Assembly (NCBI GenBank): GCA_020634975.1
Contig: JACKAQ010000001.1
Location: 2,418,001 to 2,482,000 of the forward strand
Reading direction: 5' to 3'
From: JACKAQ01 sp020634975 [NCBI: Calditrichia bacterium]
GTDB taxonomy: Bacteria; Calditrichota; Calditrichia; RBG-13-44-9
Length of the DNA stretch: 64,000 bases
This document shows positions 33,383 through 42,599 of the stretch, piece after piece. How positions within the stretch are numbered: the stretch's first letter is position 1; every line of letters starts with the position of its first letter. The position numbers were made by a program, and so were the translations under genes. The notes under the pieces are model-generated. The model saw only the letters and a program-made list of their open reading frames with translations, had not been told where the DNA came from and ran no database searches.

Positions 33383-35119
33383 ATGAAACGCTTTTTGGGA
33401 AGCTTATTATATGGGAATGATAAATTACAGTTCGAAAAGTTAAAACAGATTTTATCAGATTTTACCCATTCAGAAACTGTCGGATACACCTCCCAAAATT
33501 ATGCAATTGTTGAAACAAAAGGCATTGCCACAGAACCCCCAAAGCATAACAGGAATTCTTCATTAAATCGCTGGATTGTAACATGCTCAAATAAACCCGG
33601 GGTGAGCAAATCCGGTACTGGTGCTCAAATACGGGATGAGCAGCAATTCAATTTTTGGCGCGGAAAATATTCACTTGCCGCATTTGATGTTCAAAGTCGG
33701 CTGCTGCACTTGCAGCGGGACATCCTGGGTTTTCAGTCACTGTATTATTCAAAAACAAACGGTAAACTGCTGTTTAGCAATCATTTGGGTGTTTTGCAAA
33801 AAGCTGTTGGCGAGCGGGAATTGTCACCGGAGGGAATCGCGTTGTTTTTTTTGCTGGGATATATTCCCTCAAAATTTACACTGTTCAAAAACATATTCAA
33901 GGTTAAACCGGCAGAGCGACTTACGATAAATTCCGATGGATTCATTTCGCAACAGCAATATTGGGAACCACCCGCTTTTGCGCCAACAAATGAATCCATA
34001 AATACATTTCGCGATGAATTTCGCCATGAATTTCTCAATGTTTTACGAGAGCAAACCGACGGGGTTGAAGATGTCGGTTTGTGGTTGAGCGGCGGTATCG
34101 ACTCTACTGTGGTTGGTGCAGTACTTTCGCGCGATTTACAAAAAAAAGTGCATTCAATTACGTTTGGCATTGATATTAAACATCCGCGAATTGATTATCT
34201 GCGGGATGTTGTTTTTTCGGAAAGTGTTGCAAAGCAATTCAAGTTTTCCCATTCAAATTTGCTAATCAAAAGCCAATTCCCGATCGCTGACCATTTGATC
34301 GATTTGTTACCACGGGATGCGGAACTTCTGTTGACACCAAATGTTTTCACAAAACATTTTTTATCCACAGAATTACAAAAGAAAGGGTTGACATCAATTT
34401 TTAACGGCAGTGCAGCTGGAGCTGTTTTTGAGCGAATTCGACCCAAAAAACTGTCGGCAGTTTGGGATAATGATCAATCGGACGCGCATAACTATTTGAA
34501 AATGCTATCACGATTTTTAGCGCTGGAAGATATTCATGCCCTGTTTCCTTTCACAAGCCATTTGACAATGGATAATATAGCATCAAGCCTGGATTTAACA
34601 GTTTCACACAAGATTGATGAGCCAAACGATCTGGTTGTTTTTGGAATGCTCCGAAATCATTTACCGGAAAAGCCGCTAAGATTGTTTGCAAATATTGAAT
34701 CACATACAGGAATGGAAATTCATACACCTTTTACAGATGAACGGTTGCTGAAAATTGGTGCCAGAATACCACTGCACATGCGCTGCAGCAATGATAAATC
34801 AAAAGAAAAATCACTAATCAAATATTTTTTTGCGGATGTATTGTCAATGGAGATTAAAGAACGCAAAAAGGTTGGTTATCCGAGCTATTACTGGCATCAG
34901 GGGCAATTGGATAAGCTTGCCAATCTTTTGAGTTCTGCGATTTTATCTTCGGATATGCCGATCAACCAAGTCTATCTGAAACAGCTTGTTGAATCAGAAA
35001 AACAAGCTGCAAACAAAAGTGCCGGGAAACGCTTTTGGGGAGCAACTATTTTTTTTGCATGGTATTATCAGCATGTTTTACAAAAAAATCTGAATGCGCT
35101 GTTTACTGAAAAACGATAA
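33383..35119 (+). CDS. Asparagine-synthetase-like protein lacking the glutaminase cysteine
   Basis: The protein has 578 residues. The N-terminal half resembles a class II amidotransferase (KYSLAAFDVQSRLLHLQRDILG, LYYSKTNGKLLFSNHLGVL), but it begins MKRFLGSL rather than Met-Cys-Gly, so glutamine cannot be used as ammonia source in the normal way. The C-terminal synthetase domain has the PP-loop LSGGIDSTVVGAVL near residue 232 and LFANIESHTGMEIHTPFTDE. It would adenylate a carboxylate and couple it to ammonia or an amine. Relatives act in asparagine, beta-lactam, lasso-peptide and surface-glycan synthesis. No partner gene is adjacent. The DNA is AT-richer than its surroundings, which could mean transfer. 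Confidence 0.8.
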   Translation: MKRFLGSLLYGNDKLQFEKLKQILSDFTHSETVGYTSQNYAIVETKGIATEPPKHNRNSSLNRWIVTCSNKPGVSKSGTGAQIRDEQQFNFWRGKYSLAAFDVQSRLLHLQRDILGFQSLYYSKTNGKLLFSNHLGVLQKAVGERELSPEGIALFFLLGYIPSKFTLFKNIFKVKPAERLTINSDGFISQQQYWEPPAFAPTNESINTFRDEFRHEFLNVLREQTDGVEDVGLWLSGGIDSTVVGAVLSRDLQKKVHSITFGIDIKHPRIDYLRDVVFSESVAKQFKFSHSNLLIKSQFPIADHLIDLLPRDAELLLTPNVFTKHFLSTELQKKGLTSIFNGSAAGAVFERIRPKKLSAVWDNDQSDAHNYLKMLSRFLALEDIHALFPFTSHLTMDNIASSLDLTVSHKIDEPNDLVVFGMLRNHLPEKPLRLFANIESHTGMEIHTPFTDERLLKIGARIPLHMRCSNDKSKEKSLIKYFFADVLSMEIKERKKVGYPSYYWHQGQLDKLANLLSSAILSSDMPINQVYLKQLVESEKQAANKSAGKRFWGATIFFAWYYQHVLQKNLNALFTEKR

Positions 35120-35229
35120 ATTTTGGTTAGAAAAACAGGTTTAAAATATTCTGTCAAATTAGCGTTTGTTTCATTGAAGGGCATTTTCTATATTTTCCGG
35201 GAATGAAAAGAAGACGATTGTGAGCCATT

Positions 35230-35664
35230 ATGAAAAAATCCGAGAAGTCGCAACAAACTGAGCGTTTGGTAATTCCCAGCGATCAGCGTCATCTGCCGGA
35301 TGTGGAAAAGTTTGTCAAAAAAATTTCCAAAAAAGCCGGATTGAGTGTTGATCAAAGTGATAACCTTGCAATCGCCGTTACGGAATTGGTTAACAACGGC
35401 ATCATTCACGCCAATAAATTTGCACCGGATAAGGTAGTAACTCTGGAAGTGCTTTTTTTAGGTAATTGCATTAAATTCTCGGTTATTGATCAGGGCAGTG
35501 GATTTGATCCTGAAGCGATAGAAAACCCGATTGATCCGGAAAATTTGTGGAAGTTGGGTGGGCGCGGCATCTTTTTAGTGAAAAACTTGATTGACGAAGT
35601 GGAAATCCATCCTACGGCAAATGGCACAACCGTTGTTTTAACAGAATATATCGATCAAAATTGA
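35230..35664 (+). CDS. RsbW-like anti-sigma serine kinase (HATPase_c)
   Basis: The protein has 144 residues. The N box is LAIAVTELVNNGIIHAN near residues 52-68, the G1 box is IDQGSGFDP near 96 and the G2 region is LGGRGIFLVKNLIDEV near 118. This is the GHKL ATPase of anti-sigma or switch kinases, which phosphorylate an STAS anti-anti-sigma factor. No STAS or partner sigma gene is adjacent. An RsbU-type phosphatase lies at 53354. The two could belong to one partner-switching pathway, but distance leaves this open. Confidence 0.88.
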   Translation: MKKSEKSQQTERLVIPSDQRHLPDVEKFVKKISKKAGLSVDQSDNLAIAVTELVNNGIIHANKFAPDKVVTLEVLFLGNCIKFSVIDQGSGFDPEAIENPIDPENLWKLGGRGIFLVKNLIDEVEIHPTANGTTVVLTEYIDQN

Positions 35665-36124
35665 TCCTCATCATTGTTGAATTCCCCTCCTGTGGTTAAT
35701 TCCTGAAATATTTTTTAGTATAGGTTTTTTATCTTGTTTCTCGTATTTTACCGGGCTGTGGCTGAAATATTTGTAGCTCGAACAAATACCTTTTTCTGTA
35801 TAATTATCGCAGATAAAAAGGAAGCAAATTTTACCATTTACATAGATTCGCGTTGTTGCAAAAAATCGTTAACAAACGGTATTGCAATTGTGATGCACAA
35901 TAAGCTGCATTAGAACGTGTGACTTATCGGGCATGTTCTGTGACGGGTGATTTGTAAATCGATATAAAATAATAAAGTTATTCCGCGTATTCTCCGATGA
36001 ACATTCATTACAAACGCGGAAAATTTAGCTGCGTTTTGAAAAACAAAAGGTGTGTAACAAACTGCGCGAACAGTCATCCAAAATACACTTAAACATGCAG
36101 TTTGGGAATTGAGAAAAATAAAAA
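35665..36124. other. AT-rich intergenic region, no gene seen
   Basis: There are 460 bases between the RsbW-like and CapA-like genes, both on the + strand. The only structure noticed is a small hairpin, ATTGTG-ATG-CACAAT, at 35887-35901. No long coding frame, tRNA or terminator with T-run is visible. The 3' part presumably holds the promoter of the CapA-like gene. Confidence 0.4.
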
Positions 36125-37180
36125 ATGATAAACACGCATCGTCACTATTTCCGCACCATCCTTTTTTGCCTGATGTTGTTTCCTGGATTTGCTGTCATTT
36201 TGCAGGCTCAGCCGGAAAGCGACATTGTTATTCTCGGCACCGGCGATACGATGATGGGATCGTGGGCATCTCAGGTAATTGCAGATAGTGGCGTCACTTA
36301 CCCGTTTGAAAATTTGCGCAACACAGTTTCTGGCGCGGATGTTTTTTTCACAAATCTTGAGGCACCGTTTGGTACCGCCGGAACAGCATTTGAGAAGAAA
36401 TTTACCTTTCGTGTTAAGCCATCACTGGTTCAGGTGTTATTGGATGGCGGAGTAAATCTGGTCAGTTTGGCGAATAACCACATCATGGATTTTGGCAGCA
36501 TTTGCCTCGACCAAACAATAGAAACGTTGCAAAATAACGCTATTTATTATGCCGGTGCCGGAAAAAATCTAAAGCAAGCACGAAAACCGGCGATAATAGA
36601 AGCCAAAGGCAAAAGGATTGGCTTTCTGGCATACAGCCTTACATTTCCGGAAGAATTTTGGGCATCCGATACATCAGCAGGTACGTGTTTTCCATTTGAG
36701 GAATTCGCATTTAATGACGTTCGAGCATTAAAACAACAATGCGATTTTGTGATTATCTCTTGCCATTGGGGGCAGGAGTTGATGGAAACACCTAAAAAAT
36801 ATCAGGTGAAACTGGCGCATCGCCTGATCGATAACGGCGCAGATCTCATTTTGGGGCATCACCCACATATTGTTCAGGGAATTGAACAATATAAAGATAA
36901 ATGGATTGCCTATTCGCTGGGGAATTTTATTTTCGGTTCGTACAGCGAGAGTGCACGGGATAGTTTTATCTTTAAAATAACAGTAAACGAAGCATTTGAA
37001 ACAACAGCGCAGGTAATACCGATAAACGTTTATAATAAAGACGTAAATTTTCGTCCGGTAATTTTGGACGGCGAAAACCGCGATGCGTTTTTCCTTAAGT
37101 TGAAAAATCTTTCGGTGGAACTCAATAGCGGCACATTCGGTATTACAAACGAAGGAATGATAAGCATTAACAATTCCTGA
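36125..37180 (+). CDS. CapA-family (PGA_cap) metallophosphatase-like protein
   Basis: The protein has 351 residues with a signal peptide ending ILQAQPE. Motifs are [12 protein letters not shown] near the mature start, [35 protein letters not shown] and [28 protein letters not shown]; the Asp/Asn/His residues form the two-metal centre of the calcineurin-like fold. CapA proteins take part in poly-gamma-glutamate or capsule production, but many homologs are of unknown role. No capB or capC gene is nearby. It precedes the sigma factor gene by 38 bases. Confidence 0.88.
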   Translation: MINTHRHYFRTILFCLMLFPGFAVILQAQPESDIVILGTGDTMMGSWASQVIADSGVTYPFENLRNTVSGADVFFTNLEAPFGTAGTAFEKKFTFRVKPSLVQVLLDGGVNLVSLANNHIMDFGSICLDQTIETLQNNAIYYAGAGKNLKQARKPAIIEAKGKRIGFLAYSLTFPEEFWASDTSAGTCFPFEEFAFNDVRALKQQCDFVIISCHWGQELMETPKKYQVKLAHRLIDNGADLILGHHPHIVQGIEQYKDKWIAYSLGNFIFGSYSESARDSFIFKITVNEAFETTAQVIPINVYNKDVNFRPVILDGENRDAFFLKLKNLSVELNSGTFGITNEGMISINNS

Positions 37181-37218
37181 GTAACATTTACACCTTAAAC
37201 GGAGGGAACGGAAAAAGA

Positions 37219-38067
37219 ATGGCAAGAGGTTCTGTTAGTCGCGCAAGCCAGTCGTTAGACAAATATCTTCAGGAGATCGGGGAAGTTCCCCTGTTAACGC
37301 CTGATGAAGAAATCTCGCTGGCGCAGCGCATAAAACAAAACGATCAGGATGCCCTCGAAAAATTAACCAAAGCGAACCTGAGGTTTGTCGTTAGTGTTGC
37401 CAAACAATACCAAAATCAAGGTCTCTCTTTAGGCGATTTAATTAACGAAGGTAATCTGGGGTTGATCAAAGCTGCAAAACGCTTTGACGAAACCCGTGGC
37501 TTTAAGTTCATTTCATACGCAGTGTGGTGGATTCGTCAGTCTATTTTGCAGGCATTGGCGGAACAGTCCCGCGTTGTCCGGCTGCCCCTCAACCGTGTTG
37601 GTGCGCTCAATAAAATCGGAAAAGCCTATTCCGCACTGGAACAGGAATTTGAACGTGAGCCCAGCGCCAGCGAAATTGCAGAGCAGTTGGAAATGACCGA
37701 TTTTGAAGTAGCCGATACCCTGAAAATTTCCGGACGCCATCTGTCGATGGACGCGCCGTTCAGCAATAGCGAAGACAACCGGTTGTTGGACGTGATCCAA
37801 AACGATCACCAGCCGCCGCCTGACTCGGATTTGATGAGCGAATCGCTCAAAATAGAAATTGAACGTGCATTGGCAACGCTGACCAAACGGGAAGCGGAAG
37901 TTGTGCGACTGTATTTCGGGCTCGGACAGGAACATCCCCTAACGCTGGAAGAAATTGGCGAACGCTTTAACCTGACCCGCGAACGGGTCCGGCAAATTAA
38001 AGAAAAAGCTATTCGCCGGTTGCGCCACGCATCCCGCAGCCGTACGTTGCGCGCATTTTTGGGTTAA
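37219..38067 (+). CDS. rpoD: Primary-type RNA polymerase sigma-70 factor (RpoD/SigA), short form
   Basis: The protein has 282 residues. Region 1.2 is [20 protein letters not shown], region 2 has [20 protein letters not shown] and [16 protein letters not shown], region 3 is near 120-190, and region 4 has [20 protein letters not shown] and EKAIRRLRH. The lack of a long region 1.1 and of the non-conserved insert is typical of Bacteroidota-type housekeeping sigma factors. The Shine-Dalgarno GGAGGG lies about 13 bases before the ATG, with a purine-rich spacer. A terminator follows at once. It is probably the housekeeping factor but could be a paralog of it. Confidence 0.9.
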   Translation: MARGSVSRASQSLDKYLQEIGEVPLLTPDEEISLAQRIKQNDQDALEKLTKANLRFVVSVAKQYQNQGLSLGDLINEGNLGLIKAAKRFDETRGFKFISYAVWWIRQSILQALAEQSRVVRLPLNRVGALNKIGKAYSALEQEFEREPSASEIAEQLEMTDFEVADTLKISGRHLSMDAPFSNSEDNRLLDVIQNDHQPPPDSDLMSESLKIEIERALATLTKREAEVVRLYFGLGQEHPLTLEEIGERFNLTRERVRQIKEKAIRRLRHASRSRTLRAFLG

Positions 38068-38086
38068 AGAAGAAACATTCTTCATC

Positions 38087-38117
38087 AAAAAGCCCGGTGT
38101 TTTTCGCCGGGCTTTTT
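38087..38117 (+). terminator. Intrinsic terminator of the sigma factor gene
   Basis: AAAAAGCCCGG and CCGGGCTTTTT form a perfect 11-bp stem around a 9-base loop, 20 bases after the stop codon. The T-run lies in the + direction, and the symmetrical A-run would also work on the other strand. Confidence 0.92.
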
Positions 38118-38159
38118 GCGTTTCAGGCAAAAGTCGCTTAAATTCTCCCCGAATTTACA

Positions 38160-38759
38160 ATGTTGCTGTCAAAGAAACGGACCGATGCAATGCTGAAAAC
38201 AACACTCCCACACGACCATTTTCAAAAAAAGAAATATGCTGTAAATATGGCGCAGGCAAATATTTATGCCCTGCCCTTCATGTCAACCGGTCTGTTGCTC
38301 GCAGCAATTTTTAGTGCTGTTTGGGGCTGGTCATCGCTCCGCGACGGTTTTAATATTTTTATGGAATTGAAGTATTTTCTGCCCACGTTGATTTTGGGAA
38401 TTCTTGTTCACGAACTGGTTCACGGGCTAACCTGGCAACTGGCCGCGCGATTACCGTTTTCGCAAATCAAATACGGTTTTCAGTTGAAAACGCTGACGCC
38501 GTACGCACACTGCAAGGTACCGATTGATATTGCGCATTACCGGCTGGGTGCGGCAATGCCGCTAATTTTGGTGGGGCTTCTGCCATCTGTTTTCGCGGTT
38601 GCCACCGGCAGCGGATTTTGGGCAATCTTCGGTTCTTTTTTTACAATTGCCGCAGGCGGAGATATGCTTATATTGTGGCTACTGCGAAACGTAAAATCCG
38701 GCAGTTTCGTGGAAGATCATCCCACTGAAGCGGGGTGTTATGTGTATGAAAATGAATAG
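38160..38759 (+). CDS. DUF3267 membrane protein, putative zincin-type metalloprotease
   Basis: The protein has 199 residues. Four membrane segments are predicted, at about 40-60, 75-95, 125-145 and 150-175. The second carries HELVHGLTWQ, an HExxH zinc-site pattern, and the end reads DHPTEAGCYVYENE, which matches the DUF3267 family. Such proteins resemble site-2 proteases, but no substrate is known. The start could also be ATG 38190, which gives MLKTTLPHDHF. The stop overlaps the open upstream part of the 5'-nucleotidase frame. Confidence 0.75.
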   Translation: MLLSKKRTDAMLKTTLPHDHFQKKKYAVNMAQANIYALPFMSTGLLLAAIFSAVWGWSSLRDGFNIFMELKYFLPTLILGILVHELVHGLTWQLAARLPFSQIKYGFQLKTLTPYAHCKVPIDIAHYRLGAAMPLILVGLLPSVFAVATGSGFWAIFGSFFTIAAGGDMLILWLLRNVKSGSFVEDHPTEAGCYVYENE

Positions 38760-38781
38760 TTTAACGATCAAATTTTGGTTA

Positions 38782-40440
38782 ATGAACATGCAAAAACGAT
38801 TCATCATTTTGGCGCTGATGCTCCTCCAGAGCCTGGTCTGGGCGGATGAACTGCAGCGATTGACCGTATTTTTCACCAACGACGTTCACGGTGGTATTGT
38901 GCCCCAAAAAGCGGAATTCCTCAACCCGGAATTTCCGCCGGTGCTCGGCGGTGCGGCTTCTGCGGCGGGAATTATCAAAAATATCCGCGAATCTGTGCAG
39001 GCGGAAGGCGGCAGCACGCTGCTCATCGATGGCGGCGATACCTTTCAGGGAACGCTGGTGGGCACACTTTCCGGCGGTGAAGCGGTCGTCGATTATTTCA
39101 ATATGATGGGCTACGACGCTGTTGTGCCCGGCAATCACGATTTTGATCAGGGAAAAGACAACCTTATCGAGCGCATCAAACAATCTAATTTTCCGTGGGT
39201 GGCGACCAACATTTTCAACGCGGAAACCGGCAAAGTGTGGGAATGGGTAAAACCCTGGGTGATCATCGAAAAAGATGGGTTGCGCATCGGTATTACCGGC
39301 GCAGCAAATGTCGGTACGGCGGCGATGAGCTTTCCCGAAAACATCAAAGGGCTGGAATTCCGGCAGGAAATTCCCGAATTGCAAAAAGCAGTGAACGAAC
39401 TTCGCGCCGAAAAAGTGGACATGGTTGTCGCGCTGGTGCACGTCGGCTTGCCGTATGACGTTCGCGAAGGTTACGAATCGTTGAAGCAACAAACCGAGCA
39501 AGAAGTGATGAACGACCGCTCCGTGGATGCGATGGAAATCGCCCGTTTCGTGAAAGGCATTGATGTGTTGCTGGGCGGGCACCTGCATCGCGGCTATCAG
39601 GAGCCGTGGGTTGATCCGGTGAATCACACCATTTGCCTGCAAAATTATGCCAACGGCGGCAACCTCGGCGTGGTGAATTTATATGTGGATGAACCGACCA
39701 AATCCATCGCCGGATTCGATTTTGCGGCGGATCAAAACTCGCTGTTGCTGTTGCAGCAGGACCAGTTTTGGCCGGACAGCGTGGTTGCCGCGTTTGTAAA
39801 AGAACAACAGCAGGAATATGAAAAAGAATTCCGCGAAGTGATCGGCGTGACCCGCACCGCGCTCACGCGGTCCAGTATTGGCGAATCGCCGATGAACAAC
39901 CTCATTCTCGATGCCATGTGCGAAGCTGTTCAGGCTGATTTTGCATTCATGAATTTCGGCGGCATTCGCGCGGATATAAAACTGGGCAGCATCTCCCGCG
40001 AGGATGTGTTTAAAGTGTTGCCGTTCGGCAACGAGATGGTCAGTTTTCAGGCGGACGGAAAATATATCAAATCGATTCTCGAACAAAAACTTGCTGGCAA
40101 CAGTCGCGGGCTGGCAATCGGCGGCGCGAAAGTGGTGTTCAACAAAGAAATGGTAACTGGCGAACGTGTTGTTTATATGGAAATTAACGGCGAACCGCTC
40201 GACCCGGAGAAAACCTATCGCGTGGTTACCAGTGATTATTTGTTAGAGGGCAATTCCGGTTTACTGATGCTGCGACGCATCCCGCGCAGCCGGGTGAATT
40301 TCCACGGAACGCTGGTTCGCGATGCGGTTATCGGCTACATCCAACGCCACTCGCCATTCGAAATCGAAATGAACGGTCGCTGGAAAAACGACGACGGTTA
40401 TCAGCCAACACAAGAATGGTTGAAAAAATTTGAACGATAA
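38782..40440 (+). CDS. Secreted 5'-nucleotidase / 2',3'-cyclic phosphodiesterase-like protein
   Basis: The protein has 552 residues from ATG 38782, chosen because it gives the signal peptide RFIILALMLLQSLVWA; the frame is open from 38740. The metallophosphatase domain shows FFTNDVHGGI, DGGDTFQGT, VPGNHDFDQG and LLGGHLHRGYQEP, the metal ligands of the UshA/CD73 family. The C-terminal substrate domain has MNFGGIRADIKLGSI near residue 390 and FGNEMVSFQADGKY. It hydrolyses nucleotides in the periplasm to recover nucleoside and phosphate. A terminator follows. Confidence 0.92.
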   Translation: MNMQKRFIILALMLLQSLVWADELQRLTVFFTNDVHGGIVPQKAEFLNPEFPPVLGGAASAAGIIKNIRESVQAEGGSTLLIDGGDTFQGTLVGTLSGGEAVVDYFNMMGYDAVVPGNHDFDQGKDNLIERIKQSNFPWVATNIFNAETGKVWEWVKPWVIIEKDGLRIGITGAANVGTAAMSFPENIKGLEFRQEIPELQKAVNELRAEKVDMVVALVHVGLPYDVREGYESLKQQTEQEVMNDRSVDAMEIARFVKGIDVLLGGHLHRGYQEPWVDPVNHTICLQNYANGGNLGVVNLYVDEPTKSIAGFDFAADQNSLLLLQQDQFWPDSVVAAFVKEQQQEYEKEFREVIGVTRTALTRSSIGESPMNNLILDAMCEAVQADFAFMNFGGIRADIKLGSISREDVFKVLPFGNEMVSFQADGKYIKSILEQKLAGNSRGLAIGGAKVVFNKEMVTGERVVYMEINGEPLDPEKTYRVVTSDYLLEGNSGLLMLRRIPRSRVNFHGTLVRDAVIGYIQRHSPFEIEMNGRWKNDDGYQPTQEWLKKFER

Positions 40441-40441
40441 A

Positions 40442-40470
40442 AAAACGGCGCCGATGAGCGCCGTTTTTTT
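40442..40470 (+). terminator. Intrinsic terminator after the 5'-nucleotidase gene
   Basis: AAAACGGCGC and GCGCCGTTTT are perfect 10-bp arms around a 6-base loop, with further T residues after it. It also suits termination of the small convergent gene at 40501 because of the A-run. Confidence 0.92.
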
Positions 40471-40500
40471 TATGAAATGAGATTTTACTTCGTTCCCTGT

Positions 40501-40773
40501 TTATTTCATCCCTTTTCGAATAAAACCGACAATCGCCAGCAGCACACCACCGCCAACGCCAGATGACAAAATGTTACTGACAATGCTGGCAACGTCCATT
40601 CCGCCGCCTGTGCTCGCTGCGACACCCAAAGCGTTCAGCAATTGAGCGCCCAAACCGCCGCCCAAAATGCCAATTACGGAATTCCACAGTGTCCCGAGAC
40701 TCATTTTTTTCAACAAACCTCCGGCTAAATTCCCGCCAACTGCGCCGCCCAACAAGCTAATTAAAAGTTCCAT
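40501..40773 (-). CDS. Small glycine-rich membrane protein
   Basis: The protein has 90 residues with three hydrophobic Gly-rich stretches: LISLLGGAVGGNLAGGLL, GTLWNSVIGILGGGLGAQLL and SSGVGGGVLLAIVGFI. It ends in the basic tail RKGMK. Similar small proteins are annotated as hypothetical in many Gram-negative genomes. It is likely an inner-membrane protein; I cannot assign a function. A purine-rich ribosome site (GGAGG) stands about 5 bases before the ATG. It has its own transcription unit between two terminator or promoter regions. Confidence 0.75.
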   Translation of the reverse strand: MELLISLLGGAVGGNLAGGLLKKMSLGTLWNSVIGILGGGLGAQLLNALGVAASTGGGMDVASIVSNILSSGVGGGVLLAIVGFIRKGMK

Positions 40774-40922
40774 TGCGCCTCCAATGGTTAAAGGGGATAG
40801 TTAATTGCCGGAAAATTTACCGCTATTTCGCGAAATAGACAAATTTGGTGATTTTGCTCCACCGGATTTACCGGTTTTTAAGGGTAATGCCTGTAACGTT
40901 CTGTTGCAAATTCGGCAAAAAT

Positions 40923-42404
40923 TTATCGATGTTCCGAAATGGTTGTCGAACGATTGATTGCGCTGATCGCAACGGTTTGCGTTACGCCGGATGGCCAATT
41001 GACGATCAGCGAATCGACGGATTGCGCGTTGCCGAGCCCGAAATGCAGTTGCAGATTTTGCCCGCAATAGCTGTCCTGCCCGGAAATCTGGCGCATCTGC
41101 CAAACGCTTTTTCCGTTGATCTTTGCTTTCACGCGAACCGTTGCGCCGATCGCCGAACGATTGGATGTTGTGCCGACACAATTAACGATCAGCCAATTGT
41201 TTTCATTCGCTAAGTCGTTGCGAAACAATGCGTTATTCTCGTCTTTGCTGTTGAGCCATTTGGCGACAAACAGGTCGAGATCGCCATCCGAATCGTAATC
41301 CGCGAAGCTGCTGCCGTAAGACCAGCCGCCGTCCTGCACCACCGGATCGCCGGAAATTTCCTCAAATGTCGCAGTGCCGGTTTCCGCCAATAAATTGCGG
41401 AATAACTGATTGTTCAACCCGGTTTTCGCCCAGCCGTTGGCAACAAACAAATCGAGATCGCCATCGTTATCGATATCGCCCCAACTGCTGCCGAACGAAC
41501 GGCTGCTGTCGCTGAACGCATTTTGCCGCTGAAAATTGCCGCGCCCGTCGTTCAAATACAGTACATTCGGCTGCCCGAGATTGGCGACAAACAGATCGAA
41601 ATCGCCATCATTGTCAACATCCGCCCAACTACCGCTGATGCTGTTTTCCGCATCTTTGGCAATCGCGCCATCGGTGATTTTTTCAAACGCGAGTTTTCCA
41701 TTTTCTTTGAGCAAATTTTTGAAAAAATGGTTCGGCGAATCGCCCTCATTGGCAACGAACATATCCGCATCGCCATCGCCGTCAACGTCCGCCCAGTTCG
41801 GGCTGCGGGATGCTGCAGCATCTGCGCTTAACGGGCTGTCGAAAATTTTCGTGAACGATGTACCGTCAGTCGCGAGATAAAACGCGTTGCGCTCCGGCTG
41901 TCGGTTCCCGCTGTTGGCGATGAACAAATCCAGCCAGCCGTCGTTATTGGCATCCGCCCAACTGCACGATTCCGAAAAGCCCATACTGCCGCCCGGCGGT
42001 CCTTCCGCGATGCGCCGGAATTGCCAATCGCCTTCGTTGATGTAAAATAGATTCTGATCGTTATACCAGTTCGCAACGAACACATCGGGATCGCCGTCGT
42101 TATCGATATCGCCCCAGCTTGCACCATCTGAACGTGCACTATCCTGCACGATTGCTGAATTTGTGATTTTGTCAAACATACCGTTGCCGAGATTCTCATA
42201 TGCAAAATTGTTCGTTCCCGGCGAATGCCCGTTGGTGACGAACAGATCGAGATCGCCGTCACCGTCGATATCTACCCAGTTAACACTGCGGCTATCGCCG
42301 CCATCGCTCGATACGATTTGATCGCTAATTTTTGTGAATGGCTGCGCCATCGCAGCGGCGCAAAACAGCAGGAGAAATCCGGTTGCCAGTCGCAACGTGG
42401 TCAT
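40923..42404 (-). CDS. FG-GAP/VCBS repeat protein with ASPIC/UnbV domain
   Basis: The protein has 493 residues and a signal peptide ending FCAAAMAQP. Seven repeats of the form W-[AG]-D-x-[DN]-x-D-G-x-x-D-L-F-V-A-N (for example WGDIDNDGDLDLFVANGW) make a calcium-binding beta-propeller. The C-terminal part (NWLIVNCVGTTSNRSAIGAT, LHFGLGNAQSVDSLIVNWPS) is the ASPIC/UnbV domain. Proteins of this CRTAC1-like type are secreted; their role in bacteria is mostly unknown, possibly adhesion or polysaccharide binding. It has no sorting tag. It follows the efflux operon but is separated from it by repeats. Confidence 0.88.
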   Translation of the reverse strand: MTTLRLATGFLLLFCAAAMAQPFTKISDQIVSSDGGDSRSVNWVDIDGDGDLDLFVTNGHSPGTNNFAYENLGNGMFDKITNSAIVQDSARSDGASWGDIDNDGDPDVFVANWYNDQNLFYINEGDWQFRRIAEGPPGGSMGFSESCSWADANNDGWLDLFIANSGNRQPERNAFYLATDGTSFTKIFDSPLSADAAASRSPNWADVDGDGDADMFVANEGDSPNHFFKNLLKENGKLAFEKITDGAIAKDAENSISGSWADVDNDGDFDLFVANLGQPNVLYLNDGRGNFQRQNAFSDSSRSFGSSWGDIDNDGDLDLFVANGWAKTGLNNQLFRNLLAETGTATFEEISGDPVVQDGGWSYGSSFADYDSDGDLDLFVAKWLNSKDENNALFRNDLANENNWLIVNCVGTTSNRSAIGATVRVKAKINGKSVWQMRQISGQDSYCGQNLQLHFGLGNAQSVDSLIVNWPSGVTQTVAISAINRSTTISEHR

Positions 42405-42490
42405 ATTTACCTCATTGGATTGTTGAAATTTTCGGGCGGCAAATGGATTTACGCGGATTTTCGCGAAAGGATTCGTCCAAAGGGATGGAA

Positions 42491-42599
42491 AAAGGATAAA
42501 GGATAAAGGGTAAAGGATAAAGGGTGAAGAATGTTAAAAGTTAAAAGGTGCTGGAAATAACTTTGTCGGTAATCCAGAATCCAGAATCCAGAATCCAGG
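42491..42599. repeat. Heptamer tracts GGATAAA/GGGTAAA and AATCCAG
   Basis: About six GGATAAA-type units (42493-42527) are followed by four AATCCAG units (42571-42599). The second array abuts the stop codon of the ABC permease gene at 42600. The same pair in the same order is at 17406-17480. Confidence 0.75.

Noticed and set aside
33080-35119. Lasso-peptide cluster around the asparagine-synthetase-like gene
   Set aside because: No precursor peptide, RRE or transglutaminase-like leader peptidase gene is visible on either side.
42491-42599. CRISPR array
   Set aside because: The heptamers are tandem without spacers, and no Cas gene is present.
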